Positions 36,281 through 50,296 of a stretch of DNA of 64,000 nucleotides are shown here, one piece after another. Position 1 is the first letter of the stretch. Each line of letters opens with the position of its first letter. The translations under genes were made by a program, and so were the position numbers. Source of the stretch: Vitrella brassicaformis (taxonomy: Eukaryota; Sar; Vitrellaceae); the NCBI GenBank assembly GCA_001179505.1, contig CDMY01000278.1:1-64000 (forward strand). Reading direction: 5' to 3'. Under the pieces are notes generated by a model. The model saw nothing but the letters and a program-made list of their open reading frames with translations, made no database searches and was not told the DNA's origin.

Positions 36281-39200
36281 ATGGATGGCGGCAGTGCAGT
36301 AAGCCCTGAGGCCATTCACGTGATGCCCACCGCCACTCACAGCAACCACCACCTGCCACCCCAGCAGTCGCAGGGCCAGTGGGCGGAGCACATCACCTCT
36401 GGCACTCACCCGCAAGGCTCCCTCTCGTCCATGTGGTGGCAGAACATCATGAAGCGCGTGCCGCTCAGGGTGGGATCCGCCCACAACAATGCGGCGCCCA
36501 CCCGGGACTTGTCCGACATTCCGTCGGGCGGGAGGGCGGGTTCTCAGCGAGCGTCCGTGGCGTCGGTGGGCATGTCGGTTGCGAGCGATCCGGCACACGA
36601 GAGGCGGCTGTCTAATTTGAGCAATGTGGGCAAGCTGTTCAGGGGGACGGAGGGTGAGGACGGGACGCGGCTGATTCGGTTCTACGCCAGCGAGGGGGCC
36701 AGGGGAGGGGGGGAGGACCTCCCTGACAACACCGTCAGGACATCAAGATACACTGTAAGAAAGCAGATGAGTGAGATGGAGGCAGAACAAGGTCAGGTCT
36801 GGTCTGCCCATCGCTGTGCTGTGGTGTGCTGTGTGTGTGTGTGCCTGTGTGTGTGTCATGCACTGCAGGTGCTGAATATGGTTCCGAAGAATCTGTTTGA
36901 GCAGTTCAAGCGGGCGGCCAACTTTTGGTTTCTGTGGATCTCCATCCTCCAGCTGCTGCCCCAGGAACTCTCACCGACAAACAAGTGCGCAGTGTGCCAA
37001 GCCAAGCTAAGCTAGCCCCTCCCTCCAATCCAATCTGGCTGTGCTGTGCTGTGCTGTGTGCGCGCTCAGGTGGGCCACAATCATGCCGCTGTCGGTCGTC
37101 ATCTTCATCACGGTCGCCTCGCCGCCGACACAGAATGAATGCAATGCGCCCAGCACATGTGTGCTGATATGATGTTGTGTCTGCTGTGCTGTTCTGTGCT
37201 GTGCTGTGCTCTGTGTTGCTCTGTGTGTAGATGTGCAAGGATGCGATCGAGGACCACCGTCGCGCCCTCAACGACCGGTCAGTCAACAACTTCCCCGTCC
37301 AGAAGATCGACCCATACCTCAAGGAATCCAAGATCGTCAAGTGGAAACACCTCAAGGTAGGTAATGGGCGGACTGGGCTGCGCCGCGCTGCGCTCGGTCA
37401 GCAATCACGGCCGCTGTCCTCTGTCCTCTGTCCTCTGTCCTCTGTCCTCTGTCTCTCTCTCTCCCTCCCTGTGTGTCAGGTGGGCGACATAGTAGTCTTG
37501 GAGAGTGAGCAGGACGTCCCGGCGGACATAGTGGTGCTCGCCACGAGTGGCGACGAGGGGGAGTGCTACGTTGAGACCGCCATGCTCGACGGAGAGACCA
37601 ACCTCAAGCTCAAGCACGCCGTCGAACTCACCAAGAGTGCGCACCGCCACCGCAAACACACACACACACACCCCAATCCGATGGACAGACAGACGAGAGT
37701 GCGGTGTGTGGTGTGTTGTGGTCGTGTGCACCGCAGACGACAACCAGATCCGTCTGATAGCGGCGCTGCGTGGGTTCATCAAGTGCGAGCTGCCCAACAA
37801 GCGGCTCGACTCCTTCAGCGGCACCATTGGCAAAGACGAGTTCCCCAGAGTCGAACCCATCGAACAAAAGAACTTCGTTCTCAAAGGTAAGCGGACGGAC
37901 GCTCCGCTGCGTGTGTGCCGTGCCTTGTGTGTGTCGATCGACATTCATTATGTATGTCTGTTTGCTGATGTGTGTGTGTGTGTGTGTGTGTGGTAGGTTC
38001 CAAGATTCGGAACACCAAGTGGCTGTACGGCGCTGTGGTGTACACCGGGTCGGACACCCGGATGATGCAGAATAGCAAGGCGGCGCCGAGCAAGCGGTCG
38101 CGCATCGAACGGCAGACCAACTACCTCCTCGCCATCATATTCTCTGTCCTCCTCACTGCATGCATCGTAAGAACCCCACACCACACACAGGGAGTGTGTC
38201 GATGTGATTGATGTGTGTGTGTGTGTATGTCTAGGTGAGTGTGATTCTTGCTCTGTCCTTCCCGTTGGGCGAGAAGGTGGAGACCTTCTTTGCCGGCCGT
38301 CAAATGGACTATGGTAGGTATCCAACGCAGCGAGAGCCCTGGCTGACTGACAGACAGACAGACAGACAGACAGGGATGTGTGTCGGTCGGTCCTCGATGC
38401 ATCATCTTGTCTGTCATGGATCAGCCGACAAGATCTGGATGATAGTGACGTTCATCATTCTCTACAACAACATGGTGCCCATCTCGCTCTACGTCACCAT
38501 CGACATCGTCAAGGGCATACAGGCCATTCTCATCGGTGAGTCGGCACGGCACTCCACCCCGCACACACACACGCACGGAGACAGCACAGCAGAGCACGGC
38601 ACGGCCTCCTCGGTGTGGTGTGTATCCGTCCGTCCCAATGATTGATTGCTTCATCAGAGCGGGATCCCAACATGTTCTACGAGAGCGAGAAGCTGGCGGC
38701 GACGGGCGCTAAGGCGCGCACCGTCAACCTCAACGACGACCTGGGACAGGCAATCACACACTCACACACACACATGGCCTGGCCACTGGCAGTCACACCG
38801 ATTGATGGATCCTTGTGGCCACCCACCTGCGTCGTGTGTTGTCTTGTCTTGTCTTGTCTTGACTCTGTCTGTGGTGCAGATTGAGTACGTCTTCTCGGAC
38901 AAGACGGGCACCATCACGCAGAACGAGATGCAATTCGTGCTGTGCTCCATCAACGGCACCACCTACGGCGACGAAGTCAGTCAACACAACACAGCACACA
39001 CTGGTTCGCACACCGACTCTCTCTCTCTCTCTCCCTCCCTCTGTGTGTGTGTGTGTGTGTGTACCAGAGTCTGATGCAGGACACCTCCTTGCCGACGATC
39101 GAGGCCCTGTCTGACGAGTACCAGGCCGAGGAGACCGCCGGCGACGACCCCCCCGACGCACCCATGGCCATGCCCAACCCCGACAAACACGTGCACACCA

Positions 39201-42200
39201 CCCCATCCGCTCACACCGACCACCAGCACCAGTACCAGCGCAAGACGCCATCGCCGCCGTCAGTGGGCACACGAGGGAGCATCATCAGGACCATCAGGAC
39301 CAGCACTGGACAGGCCGTCACGTGAGCCGAGCCGCCAACCACCAGCGCCCCCACACAGATGTGTGTGTGTGTGTGTGTGTCCGTGTGTGCAGTCGTGACA
39401 TCGTGGCGCCGTCCCCCTCGCCGCAGACACATGCTGGTCGCAGGATTCAGCGGCGGATGTCCACCAAGTCGGACAAGACCGTCATGGACTCGAGCAGCCA
39501 GAAGACATTCGCCGTGGACCCTGCTCTAGGCGGCGCAGCAGGAGGCTGTCCCGGCAGCAGCCAGAAGTCCATCCAGCGGTCGCCCTCCTCCCCCCCTCCG
39601 TCGGCCAGCAAGTCGGCTCCCGAGTATGCCGTTGTGCGGGCGTGTTTCACCGAGCAGCACACCCGCAGCAACTGGGCGTCGTACAAGACGGATGGCACAC
39701 ACACGTCCAACCGGGAGAGCGATCTGGGCGGCACCACGGTGACGGTCAACATGTACCCGAGGAAACAGAGCGTCTTCGCCGACGCATTCCTCAAACAGTA
39801 AGACAGCTGAAGCGAAGCACAAGCTGGGACGGACGAAGGATAGGATGCTGGGACCCTCCCCACCCCTCTCTCTCTGTGTGTCTTTGTTTGTGCGTTGTTC
39901 AGGGACTTGGCTGCCGGTGGCAACCAGGCGCACTATATTGACGAGTTCTTGCGGTGCATGGCTCTCTGCCACACAGTCGTCCCCGAGAAGAACGAGTCCG
40001 GCACGGTTAGTCAGTCAGCACACATCACAAGCCCCCCTCCCCCTCCCGCCACACACACGCACCGACCCAAAGACCAGCCGACCGTCTCGCCCTCTGTGTG
40101 TTTTGTTTGTAAGATGAAGTACCAATCAGCGTCGCCAGACGAGGAGGCCCTGGTGCTGTCGGCCAAGGACATCGGCTATGAGCTCGTGGCGCGCACGTCG
40201 ACGGGCATGGTGCTCACGGTCAGTGGGAGAGTGACGCAGGACTGACTGACACAGGCGCAGAGACAGACAGACAGACAGACGCCCTTACATGGCCACGTGT
40301 GTCTGTGTGTGTGTGTGATGTGTCTCTGTCTGTGGTCAGATAATGGGACGGACGGTGTCGTTTGAGCAGGTGGGTGTCAACGAGTTCAGCAGCACCAGGA
40401 GGAGGATGTCCGTCATCGTGCGTGAGGTAGGTCCGCACACACACACACACACACACACACATTGGCTTGGTCTCCCCGTCTCTCTCTCTGTCTCTCTCTA
40501 TGTCTCCCAGCTGCGCGAAGACGGCAGCGACACTGATGAGGGCGCCACTCTCTACTGCAAGGGTGCAGACAGCGTCATGCTGTCGCGCCTGGCGCCCGGC
40601 CAGGACACATCCACCGTCGCCAAGCACCTGCAGCGCTTCTCCATCAACGGACTCAGGACACTCGGTGAGTCACCGATTGGATGGATGGATGGGTGGGTGG
40701 ATGGATGGCCCAGAAAGGCCGACGTCTCGCCGTCTGTGTGTACCTGTGTGTGTGTGTGAGTCAGTGCTGGCCCGGCGCGTGTTGACGCAGCAGGAGTATG
40801 TGATGTTCCGCCGTCAGTATCTCGAGGCCAAGACGACCCTCATCGACCGCAACGTCCGGCTGGAACAGGTGGCCGAGCGGTGGGAGAGCCGGCTGGAGCT
40901 GCTGGGTGCGACGGCTATAGAGGACCGCATCCAGGAGGGGGTCGTTGAGACGATCCGTGCGCTGTTGTACGGCGGGGTGAAGGTGTGGATGCTCACGGGC
41001 GACAAGCAGGAGACGGCTATCAACATCGGCCACTCGTGCGGCCTCCTTGAGACCGACACCACTATCATCTATATCACCATACCAAAACCTGAAGACAAGA
41101 ACAAGAACAAGAACAAAGAAACCACGGTGAGTGACACGCAGACACACAGACACACAGACAGAATGAATGGCATCCATCCATCCATCCATGTGTTGGGAGT
41201 GTCCTGTCCGTGTGCGCGTGTGGGCGTATGTGTGTGGGTGTCTGTGTCTGGGTGAAGGAGGAGGAGACGCCGCCGAAGCCCGAGAAATCCAAGGAGAAGT
41301 CCGAAAAGGACAAGGCCAAGGCAAGCAGAGCGCCGTGACACACATCACATACAGAACAGAATGAATGGCATCCTCCATGTTGTGTGTGTGTGTGTGTGTG
41401 CAGGAGGCGATGATGGGCTACTATGAAGACTGCATAGAGACGCTGAAGAACCCCCAGCTGTCGCGACACCTGGCCGTGGTGGTCGACGGGGAGACACTCT
41501 ACAAGATTTTCGACGACTCCGAAATCAAGGCAAGTCCTATCTCCCCAATCAAGCACGCACACGCACACACACACACACACACATGCATCCCCTCTCTCTC
41601 TCTGTCTGTGTGCCATGGCCGTCCAGGGTATGTTCCTCGGCGTGACGCTGCGAGCCCACACCGTCATTGCCTGTCGTGTAGCGCCGGCGCAGAAGGCGGG
41701 GCTGGTGCACCTGGTCAAGTCGTGTGTTCGTCGGCAGCCGATGATTCTGGCCATCGGTGACGGGGCCAATGACGTGTCGATGATCCAGGAGGCCGACGTG
41801 GGTGTGGGCATCATCGGCAACGAGGGCATGCAGGCCGTCAGGGCATCGGACTATGCCATCGCTCAGTTCAGGTGTGTGAGGCAGGGAGGGATGGATGGCG
41901 GGATGGGTGCGTGTGGAGTGGACACACACGTGTGTGCGTGTGTTGTGTGTCTGCCTGCAGGTTCCTGCAGCATCTGCTCTTCCTCCACGGCCGCAGAAAC
42001 TACAACCGCATCTCGGCCGTGAGTAAAGTGGGACGGGGCGGGCACACCACATACTCACCCACACCATGTCATGTGGCCATCCATCCATGTCATGTGTGCG
42101 TGTGTGTCGGTGTGTCGGTGTGTCGACAGATCATTTTGTACTCCTTCTTCAAGAACATCTGTCTGGTCATCCAGAACTTCTTCTTCTTCTTCAACAACGG

Positions 42201-45200
42201 CCACAGCGGCACCACGCTGTTCGAGTCATGGCTGCTCCTCTCCTACAACCTCATTTGGACCTCCCTGCCCATCTTTGTTCACGGCTTCATCGAGCGAGAC
42301 CTCCCGCAGGACGTCTGCATGAGATTCCCAATCCTATACGTCCAGGTGGGTGGGTGTGTGGCGGGAGGGCGGGAAAAAAGCTTGACCGCATTCAGCTTCG
42401 TCGCTGACTGACAAAGACAACACACACCAACCCACCACACACAAATGGAGTGGACACCTTCGTCCCTGCCCCTCTCTCTCTCCTTGTGTGTGCTGATGTT
42501 GATGTGGTGTGTCAGGGTCAGCATCGTTTGTCGTTCAATGCGCGCATCTTCACTGAGTGGGCGTTGCGCGGTGTGCTGTACGGCTTCATCAACTCGGTGG
42601 TCATGTGGATGGCATTCCGCCGGGATGCCTACGCAATCGACGCCAGCGGACAACCAGCTGACTACTACGCTATGGGTGTGGTGGTTGCGCTGGAATGGGA
42701 CAGCCCGCCCTCACCGTGACACGCTCATGAGTCTGATCTGATCTGTTGTGTGCAGGTACGATCTCGTTCTTCACGACGATCGTCATAGTGACGGTGAAGC
42801 TGGCCTTCGAAACACGGCACTGGACGTGGCTCTTCACGGTCGTGACGGTCATATCGGTGGTGTTCTTCTTCCCATTCCTCGCCGTCTACGCCGCCATCGG
42901 CTGGCCCGAGCCGCAGATGGGCGGCATGGCCGAGGCGGTCTTCGGCTCGAGCACCTTCTGGTTCGCCGCCATCCTCTCGTGTGGCACCTGCTTCCTCATC
43001 GACTTCGCCACCTACTACGTGCGGCGATATCTCTTCCCGTGAGTGCAGTGGAGTGGAGTGGAGTGGAGGCATGCAGAGCAGTGGATGGCTTCGTGTGTGT
43101 GTGTCTGTGTAGGAGCCCGGTGGATCTGCTTGACACATGGCTGTTCCGGAGTCGGGGCCACTACGTCGACGACGAGGCCACGCTGGAGGAAGTGTGCTAT
43201 CGGGCCGAGGTGGACGCCAATCCGCACCGCAACATATACCGGCGGATCGTCATGAAGGACCACCACAAGCGGCCCGACCGCCCGTCGCTCGACAGCGAGG
43301 ACCCCAAGAACCCCGCCTCCTACGTCGACAGCAAGCTGTCCATCTTCTGGCTGACCTTCCACGACCAGCACACCGAGCGCAGGTTCCAGTACCAAAACAC
43401 GCTCTCCTGTCTGCGGGCCCTGCGGCTGTCGGTGCTCATCATCTCCGCCGTCATTCTCATCTACGCGCTGCTGCACTTCATCTACTTCTACGAGGAGGGC
43501 GAGCAGGACTTCGACGACTGCCACTCGGACGACCGGAGGCTGCTGACAGCAAACGGCACGCTACAAGCAGGGAATCAGGGAAAAACGAGAGTGCGGCTTG
43601 GGGAGGACTACGACGAGTCGCACGGCGACGATTCGCAGGACGTCCTGTCGCTGGGGCGTGTGTGGCTGCTGTTCGTGCCGCTGCTGGGGCCGGCCGCCTA
43701 CTCCCTGACCTTCAGCAGATTCATGCAGGTCAGGTGGGGGCACACACAGCGACTGACTGGGGGGCACACACACACACACACATACACACACACACACAGG
43801 GGGGGGCGTCAACTTTGTGGATTGTTGTGTATGTGTGTGTGTGTTTGTGTGTGTGTGGTGCAGCGTTATTGTGCTCACGTGATGGTTGCCGTGGTCGTCG
43901 TGGCGGACTTCGTCAAGGTAACCGACAGTCCACGCACAAGGAGCAGCCGCACAGGCCAGGCAGCCCTCCCTCCCTTATCCATCCCTATCTCCCTCCCTCC
44001 CTCCCTCTCCTCTGTGTGTTGTGTGTTGGTTGGCCCCACCCCAATCCAATCCAATCCAATCGACGAGCAGATGTTTATGGATGCGGTGCAGCGCACGGAC
44101 GGCGTGCAGTTTGCGGCCATGTACCCTATCGGCACATTCGTCGTGTTCCGCATCCCATTCAAACACGCCGTCTGGATCAACGCGCTGCACCTCTTTCTCT
44201 TCTCCGTCAGGTGCAATGCGCTCACCTCACCCCACTCCCCCACATCTGCACCACACACACTCCCACACACTCCCTCCCACGCAGAGAGAGGGACACTGTG
44301 TCTGTCTGTCTGTCTGGTGTGTGTCAGGTACACGGCGGGTGCGTGGATCTTCGATGTGGAGGTGCCGACCCACAGCCAGGACCTGCCCAAGATGGTCATG
44401 TTCCGGCGGAACCTCTACACCATGTGCGACTACTGGCCGGTGCTCTTCGGCATCACCTTCTTCACCGCATTCGTCGGCTACCGACTCGAGTACTACCAGC
44501 GGTCAGAGTTCCTCCTTGACCAGCAATTCGCGAGGGAGAGGAGGCGGCAGAAGGACATCCTCAACAACATGTTGCCATCTTTCGTTGTGGACAAGGTGAG
44601 GTGCTGTGGTCGGGGTGTGTGTGTGTGAGGAGGGGGGCTGTGTGTATGGCTGTGGTTGTCTGTCTGGTGGTCTGCTGCTGCAGATAGTGCACACCAAGGG
44701 CGACTGGAAGAATGAACGCAAGAATGTCGCGCAGGAGTGGCAGGCCGTCAGTGTGGTCTTCTGCGACATCTACGACTTCATCAGCATCGTGGCCGCCGTC
44801 GAGCCCATCACACTCGTCACCATCCTCGACCGCCTCTTCACCCACTTCGACCGACTCAGCGACCGGTTCCGCGTCGCCAAGATCGAGACGGTCAGCGAGA
44901 CCTACCTCGCCGCAGCGGGGCTCAACACAGAGGAGGGGGGCGAGAGCGTGACCAGCGAGGAGGCGGCACGGGACGCGGTGTCTGCACTGAAGCTGGCCAT
45001 TGCGATGCTTGACTCGACCAGCAAGATGCTCGTGGACCTCAAGAAGCAGACACAGGGGGGGGACGGGGCCACCACCGAGCGAAGGCCGCTGCAGGTCGGT
45101 CTGCGAACCTTACGGATGTGTGTGTGTATGTATGTTGCCTCTGTCTTTCTTTTGTATGCAGGTCAAGATCGGCATCCACACTGGGAGGGTCATATCGGGT

Positions 45201-48200
45201 GTGGTCGGGTCGAGGAAACCGCAATACGCCCTCTTCGGCGACACGGTAGACACACACACAAACAAGGGCGAGATAGAGAGAGAGAGAGAACCTGCTGACT
45301 GTTGATGTGTTGATGTGTGTGTGTGTGTGTGTGGCGCAGGTCAACACAGCCTCCCGGATGAAGTCCACCGGGGAGCCGCAGCACGTCCACATATCGGACG
45401 CCACTTACGCGCTGGTCCAGGTCACCAGACACAACACCCCACCCCACACACACTGGCTGGCTGTCTTGCTGGCTGCCTCACGCTGTGCTGTGTTGTGCAT
45501 TGTGTTGTGTGTGTCCTGCCTGACAGGACAACAGCCACTTTGTGTGGGAGCCACGCAAGACGCAGGTCAAGGGCAAGGGCATCATGGACACATACCTGCT
45601 CGTCGACTACGACCAAGAACATCTGTAAGTGAATTGCCCGACCGAAGCCACCCACCCAGAATACTCACACAGCACAGCCATGCAGTGCAGTGCAGTCACC
45701 CCACTCTCTCCCGTCTCTGTGTGTGTGGATGCCCTTGATGCCAGTCTTGGTGCGGTGATGCGGGGCCTGCCTGGCCAGACGCGGATGGCAAAGGGGTCAC
45801 TCAGCCAAGCGCAACAGGTAGGTACCTACACGCCTGCCTCATGCACCCACACATCCCATTCCTCCCCACGTGTGTGTGTGTGTCGGATCTGTGTGTGTCT
45901 CTTCTGGTCTGATAGGGCGGCGTGGCGCTCGACAGTGCCATCCCCGAGAAGGCCAACGCCCTGCAGAAAAATCTCCTCAAAATGATGAAGTCAGCCGACA
46001 ACGTCGAGGAAACACGCGACACGTCAATGACCCCCAACACCAGCACCGCCCCCGCACCACCAGCCATCACCTACACTAATCCGCCAGGGGGGCAGCAGCC
46101 GGGGGCCAGTGGTGGTGGCGGTGAGGATCGGCGGCGGCGGAGCAGCAAGACGGTCAAGGGGCTGCCGGCCGACACGAGCGGTGCGCTCGACGCGGGCGAG
46201 GAGGGCAGGTTCATGCTGGACAGGAAGGAGCTCAGCTGGTTCCTCGTCTTCCACCAGAAGGACAGAGAAATGAGATACCTCGACTCGGTATGTCTGTGAG
46301 GGAGGGAGGGAGGGAGGGAGACAGACAGACAGACAGACGGAGGGGCAGACAGAGGGGCAGTGTGTGTGTGTGTGTGTGGTGCAGATCTTGTTCAACAAGT
46401 ACGTCTTCATCAACATGGAGCGGGCCCTGCGCATCTGGATCGTGGCCTACCTGCTGCAAACCCTCGAGCTGCGGTTCATCCCCCAGCCACACATGGCCCT
46501 CGCGGACACGGACAAACAAGAGTGCGAACCCACATACGACAGACAGGTGAGTGACGTGTGGACCACACCACACCACACACGTGCAGACCTCACTCAGCCT
46601 CACCCAGCTTCTCTTTTCGTCAGATTGACTACTCGATGCTCTTGCTGGGCCGCTCGACCCTCATCGTGATCTTCCTGAGCCTGTGGCTGACGCTGCGCAA
46701 CCGGGAGAGCCCCATTTGGCAGGGGGCGCTGACGGGCCGCAACTCCGTCAGGCTCATCTACGCCGCCACGTTTGGGTACTTCACGGGCGCCCTCATCTCC
46801 ACCTTTCAACCAGGTCAGCCAGCCAATTTACTGCACAGCGCAACCACAAGCCAGCCAAGTGTGTGCTGTGCGCGTGTAGGGTGGATTTATGCGGGCCCGA
46901 TTCCGCCGAGTTTGTGTCACAAGAGCGGTTTGTTCGTCAACACCATCGACCTCTTCTTCTGGCAGGCCATCCTCAACTTCAACAGCCAGATGCTCTTCCA
47001 CCGTCTCATACCCTTCAACTTGGCCATCGTCGTCGTCTACAGCGCATACGCACTCCACATCAAGTCTGCGACGCCCCGCAGCACACTCAGAAAGACAGAC
47101 AGACACACACCCATCCATCCATTCATGTGTGTGTGTGTGTGTGTGTGTGTGTTGGCGGCCAGTTTGCGCAATCTGATGCCGCTGGTGTCGGAGGACGCAC
47201 CGCAGTGTGCGTGCGATTTGGGCAAGGAGGTGGCGTGTCAGTGTATCCTCAGCAAGGCAATAGCGTGCGAGGCCGTCAAGGCCATCGAGCCCATCCTCAT
47301 GGTCGTCGCCTTCATGTTTCTCATCGGCGCCTCCGTCTACTTCAAAGTGACCACAGAGAGACGCACAGAGACAGAGAGAGAGAGAGAGAGGGGGATCCCG
47401 CAATCATGTGAGTGTCTGCTCTGCGTGGTGTGTGGATGGAGTAGGAGTATTTCCAGCGTGTGACTTTTGTGTTGAACGAGGAGGCCAATGAGGTGGAGCA
47501 GCGGGCCAACCTCCTGCTGCAGGACATGCTGCCCCCACAAGTCAGTGAAGTGCCTACCCCCACCACACACACCACACCACAGCCATAGGGCCACGTCATG
47601 TGTGCTCCCTCTCTGTGGCTTTGTGTGTGTTTGTGTGTGGGTATATGTGGGTAGGTGTTGGCAGAGATGAAGGTCGACAGCCTGCAGCTGGCCCATGGCT
47701 ACGACCAGATGACCTTCCTGTTCGCCGACATATGCGGCTTCACCTCTTACGCAAAGACAGTGCCGCCAGAACGGGTAAGTGCGGTACGGTGGGCGGCCGG
47801 CCGGCCGATATATGGACTGACTGGACATCCCTCTCTTTCTCTCTCTCTGCGTGTGTGTGTGTGTGTCGGCCGACAGGTGGTGGAGCTGCTGCTGCAGCTG
47901 TTTGACCGCTTTGACGACATCACACGAGAGACCAAGCTCTACAAGGTGGGCCGCCGCCAAGCAACACACACCACCCAAGGCACCAGCCACGAATGCCCAT
48001 CCTTCTCAGGTGTGCACCATCGGCGATGCCTATGTGGCGGTGTCCGAGCCCGTCAAGGCCCAGGACCACGACGTCCTCGGCGGTGAGTTTTGTACTGAAG
48101 AACCGTCAGACGTCACACACACACGGGGCGGGGCGGGTCGTGTGTCGGTCGATTGATGTGTTTGTTTGTGTATCAGGTGCGTTGAAGGTGCTGAGGATGG

Positions 48201-49708
48201 CCCACAAGATGATCCGACACATACAGGACGTCCGCGAAAAGCTCAAGGTAGGTGGGTAGGTATCCACCCCAACCGCCACACGACCTTCAGCGGGCTCCCC
48301 ATGCGTGTGTGTGTGGGCGTGAATGGAATGTGGCCGTTTGTTCGTTGCTGATCGATCTCTTTGTCAGATTCCCGATCTCAACATGCGCATTGGGTCGCAC
48401 CTGGGGTACTTCGTGGGCGGCATCATCGGCACCAAGAAGGTGAGGTGGGCAGCCGTGGCCAGCTGGCACAGCACAGCAGCCTGCCCCATGCATGTTGTGT
48501 GGTGGCAACTGTGTTCGTGTCTGTCAATCCATTCATCCACCCATCCATCAGTTGCGGTATGACATATGGGGTTTGGACGTGTTGACGGGCAACATGATGG
48601 AGAGCAACGGCGAGCCCGGCAAGATCTGCGTGTCTCACACTCTCAAGGCCTACCTCTCCGAACACTGCAAAGACAGATTCACCTTCAAGCAACACAAGCT
48701 CGTCACGGTAAGCCAAGCCCCCAACCGATCGCTCTCCCACACCACATGCCCGCTGACATGCCATGCGTGTGTGTGGTGTCCGACTGACTCACCAGGTGGT
48801 GGAGAAGGTGCAGGTGCAGTCGTATCTGCTGACGGATTCTGAGGACACGACGACCCACTTCGCGCCGAGCAGCGACAGCAAGACGCACACCAAGCTCATG
48901 TCGGCCATCGACAAGGTGCGGAGCCAACACAGACGGGAGGCCAGGGAGAAAGCCGCCAGAAGGAGAGGCAGCCAAGTGTCCACCTGGCCCAGAAGGAGAG
49001 GCAGCCAAGCGTCCACCTCGGTCGGTAACACACCTCCCGCCCTGCAACGACCACACGCGTCCCTGCGTGTGTGTCCTTGTCCTGTCCATCTCTATCTGCC
49101 TGTGTGCTGTGGTGTAGATGAGTCACCTGACGGGCATTCCGGCGACCCGGCAAGGCAGTGGCGGCGACGTCATGAGCGACGTCTTGCCCGCCATCTCGTC
49201 CGCCATCTTCACCTCCATGCCCCATGTCGACCGACGGCCATCTATGCCGCCCATCAATGACGGCACACACAAGCCCCAGTACCAGCAACACCTCTCGCCA
49301 GCCGAGGCGCCACCGACCAGGCTCACACACGGTCCGCCATTCCCAAGCGACGAGGGGCCCCCCATCAACAGACCGAGACGGTCCAGCAGAGAGCACAGAC
49401 GAGAGCAGAACGGCTTTCCCCCACCCCATCCCCAACCCCACACCCACACCCACGCAGAGGACATACCCACCGTCAACAGGGCCAGGATGCGGCACTCCGT
49501 CGATGCGGTCCCACCAGTGTCAGCCGTCCGGCCGCCCCCTCCCCCGCGCCGTTCATCGGCGCCCTCCCCGGCCCCCCACTCCCCAATGAGTGCCCACCGA
49601 AGCATGGCCGTGCGCGTGGCGGCCGTGGCGGGCGACTCGGTTCAGCATGACGTTGTGCCTGCTGACGAAGCAGATGAAGACAATGACGATGAGAACTTCA
49701 CGAGCTAG
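36281..49708 (+). CDS. P4-type ATPase / guanylate cyclase fusion protein
   Basis: Integral membrane protein that would make cGMP, with a flippase-type ATPase module in front. ATG at 36281, TAG after 49705, about 35-40 exons. P4-ATPase landmarks: actuator [10 protein letters not shown], phosphorylation site [13 protein letters not shown] (38890-38935), nucleotide domain [12 protein letters not shown] and YCKGADSVM, hinge [16 protein letters not shown], and [20 protein letters not shown]. An insert of ~200 low-complexity residues sits in the N-domain (39080-39700). After the ATPase TMs, further TM segments lead to cyclase domain C1 ([34 protein letters not shown]; 44690-45620), a second TM block (46400-47350) and cyclase C2 ([41 protein letters not shown]; 47640-48840), then a disordered tail. 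This architecture is established for apicomplexan and ciliate guanylate cyclases. C1 keeps the Asn/Arg pair and C2 keeps both metal Asp residues, so one composite active site is predicted. Confidence 0.95.
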
Positions 49709-50296
49709 GTTGCCGTGTGTGCCTCAAAGCAGTAGAGGAGAGAGACAGAGAGAGCACGCAGCTTAAGCTATGTAGTTGGTGGGCGCGGATACGTACCGAT
49801 CAGACTGTCGGCGCATTTCGTAGGGGGCCGGGTGGCGGGGTGGGGTGGGGTGATTGCTCGCCGGCTAATCTACCTCTGGGCTGCGTGTGGGTGGGTGTTT
49901 GTCTGTCTGTCTGTCTGTGTCTGCTCTCTCTCGTCGCGCCCACCGATCCATTCGTTCGTTCACGCGTGAGTGTGTGTGTGGGTGCACATGTGTGTGTGTG
50001 GACAGACAGTCGTATTTGTTGGCCCCCAGCTGTCTGTCTGTCTGTCTGTCTGAAAATGAAGAGAACGCGAAGAAGCGAAAGCAGAAGTTTGTCGGGTTCA
50101 TGTGCCATCCTTTTTTTCTCATTCCCTTGCCGGCCCGTGTGGTCCATCCCAGGTCTGTGTGTATGTAGTTCTAGGAGACTGGCTCGTTTCGTGGACTCTC
50201 CCGTCTTCAATGCATCCGTCAGTCAGTCCATTGTCAACGCAGAACAAACAACTCGCCGGGAGGACAGACAAGGAGGACAGGAGAGGAACAGCTAGC
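49709..50296. other. Convergent spacer, 590 bp
   Basis: 3'-3' gap between the cyclase and the secreted-protein gene. (GTCT)n tracts at about 49898-49918 and 50026-50052; no coding signal. Confidence 0.55.

Noticed and set aside
43137-44519. 460-residue plus-strand ORF overlapping the cyclase gene
   Set aside because: Out of frame with the P4-ATPase/cyclase exons; Arg/Ala/Pro-rich composition typical of a GC-rich shadow frame.
42748-44628. 626-residue ORF as a single exon
   Set aside because: Partly real, but it contains several introns with clear GT-AG ends and CA/TG repeats, and the first part is out of frame.
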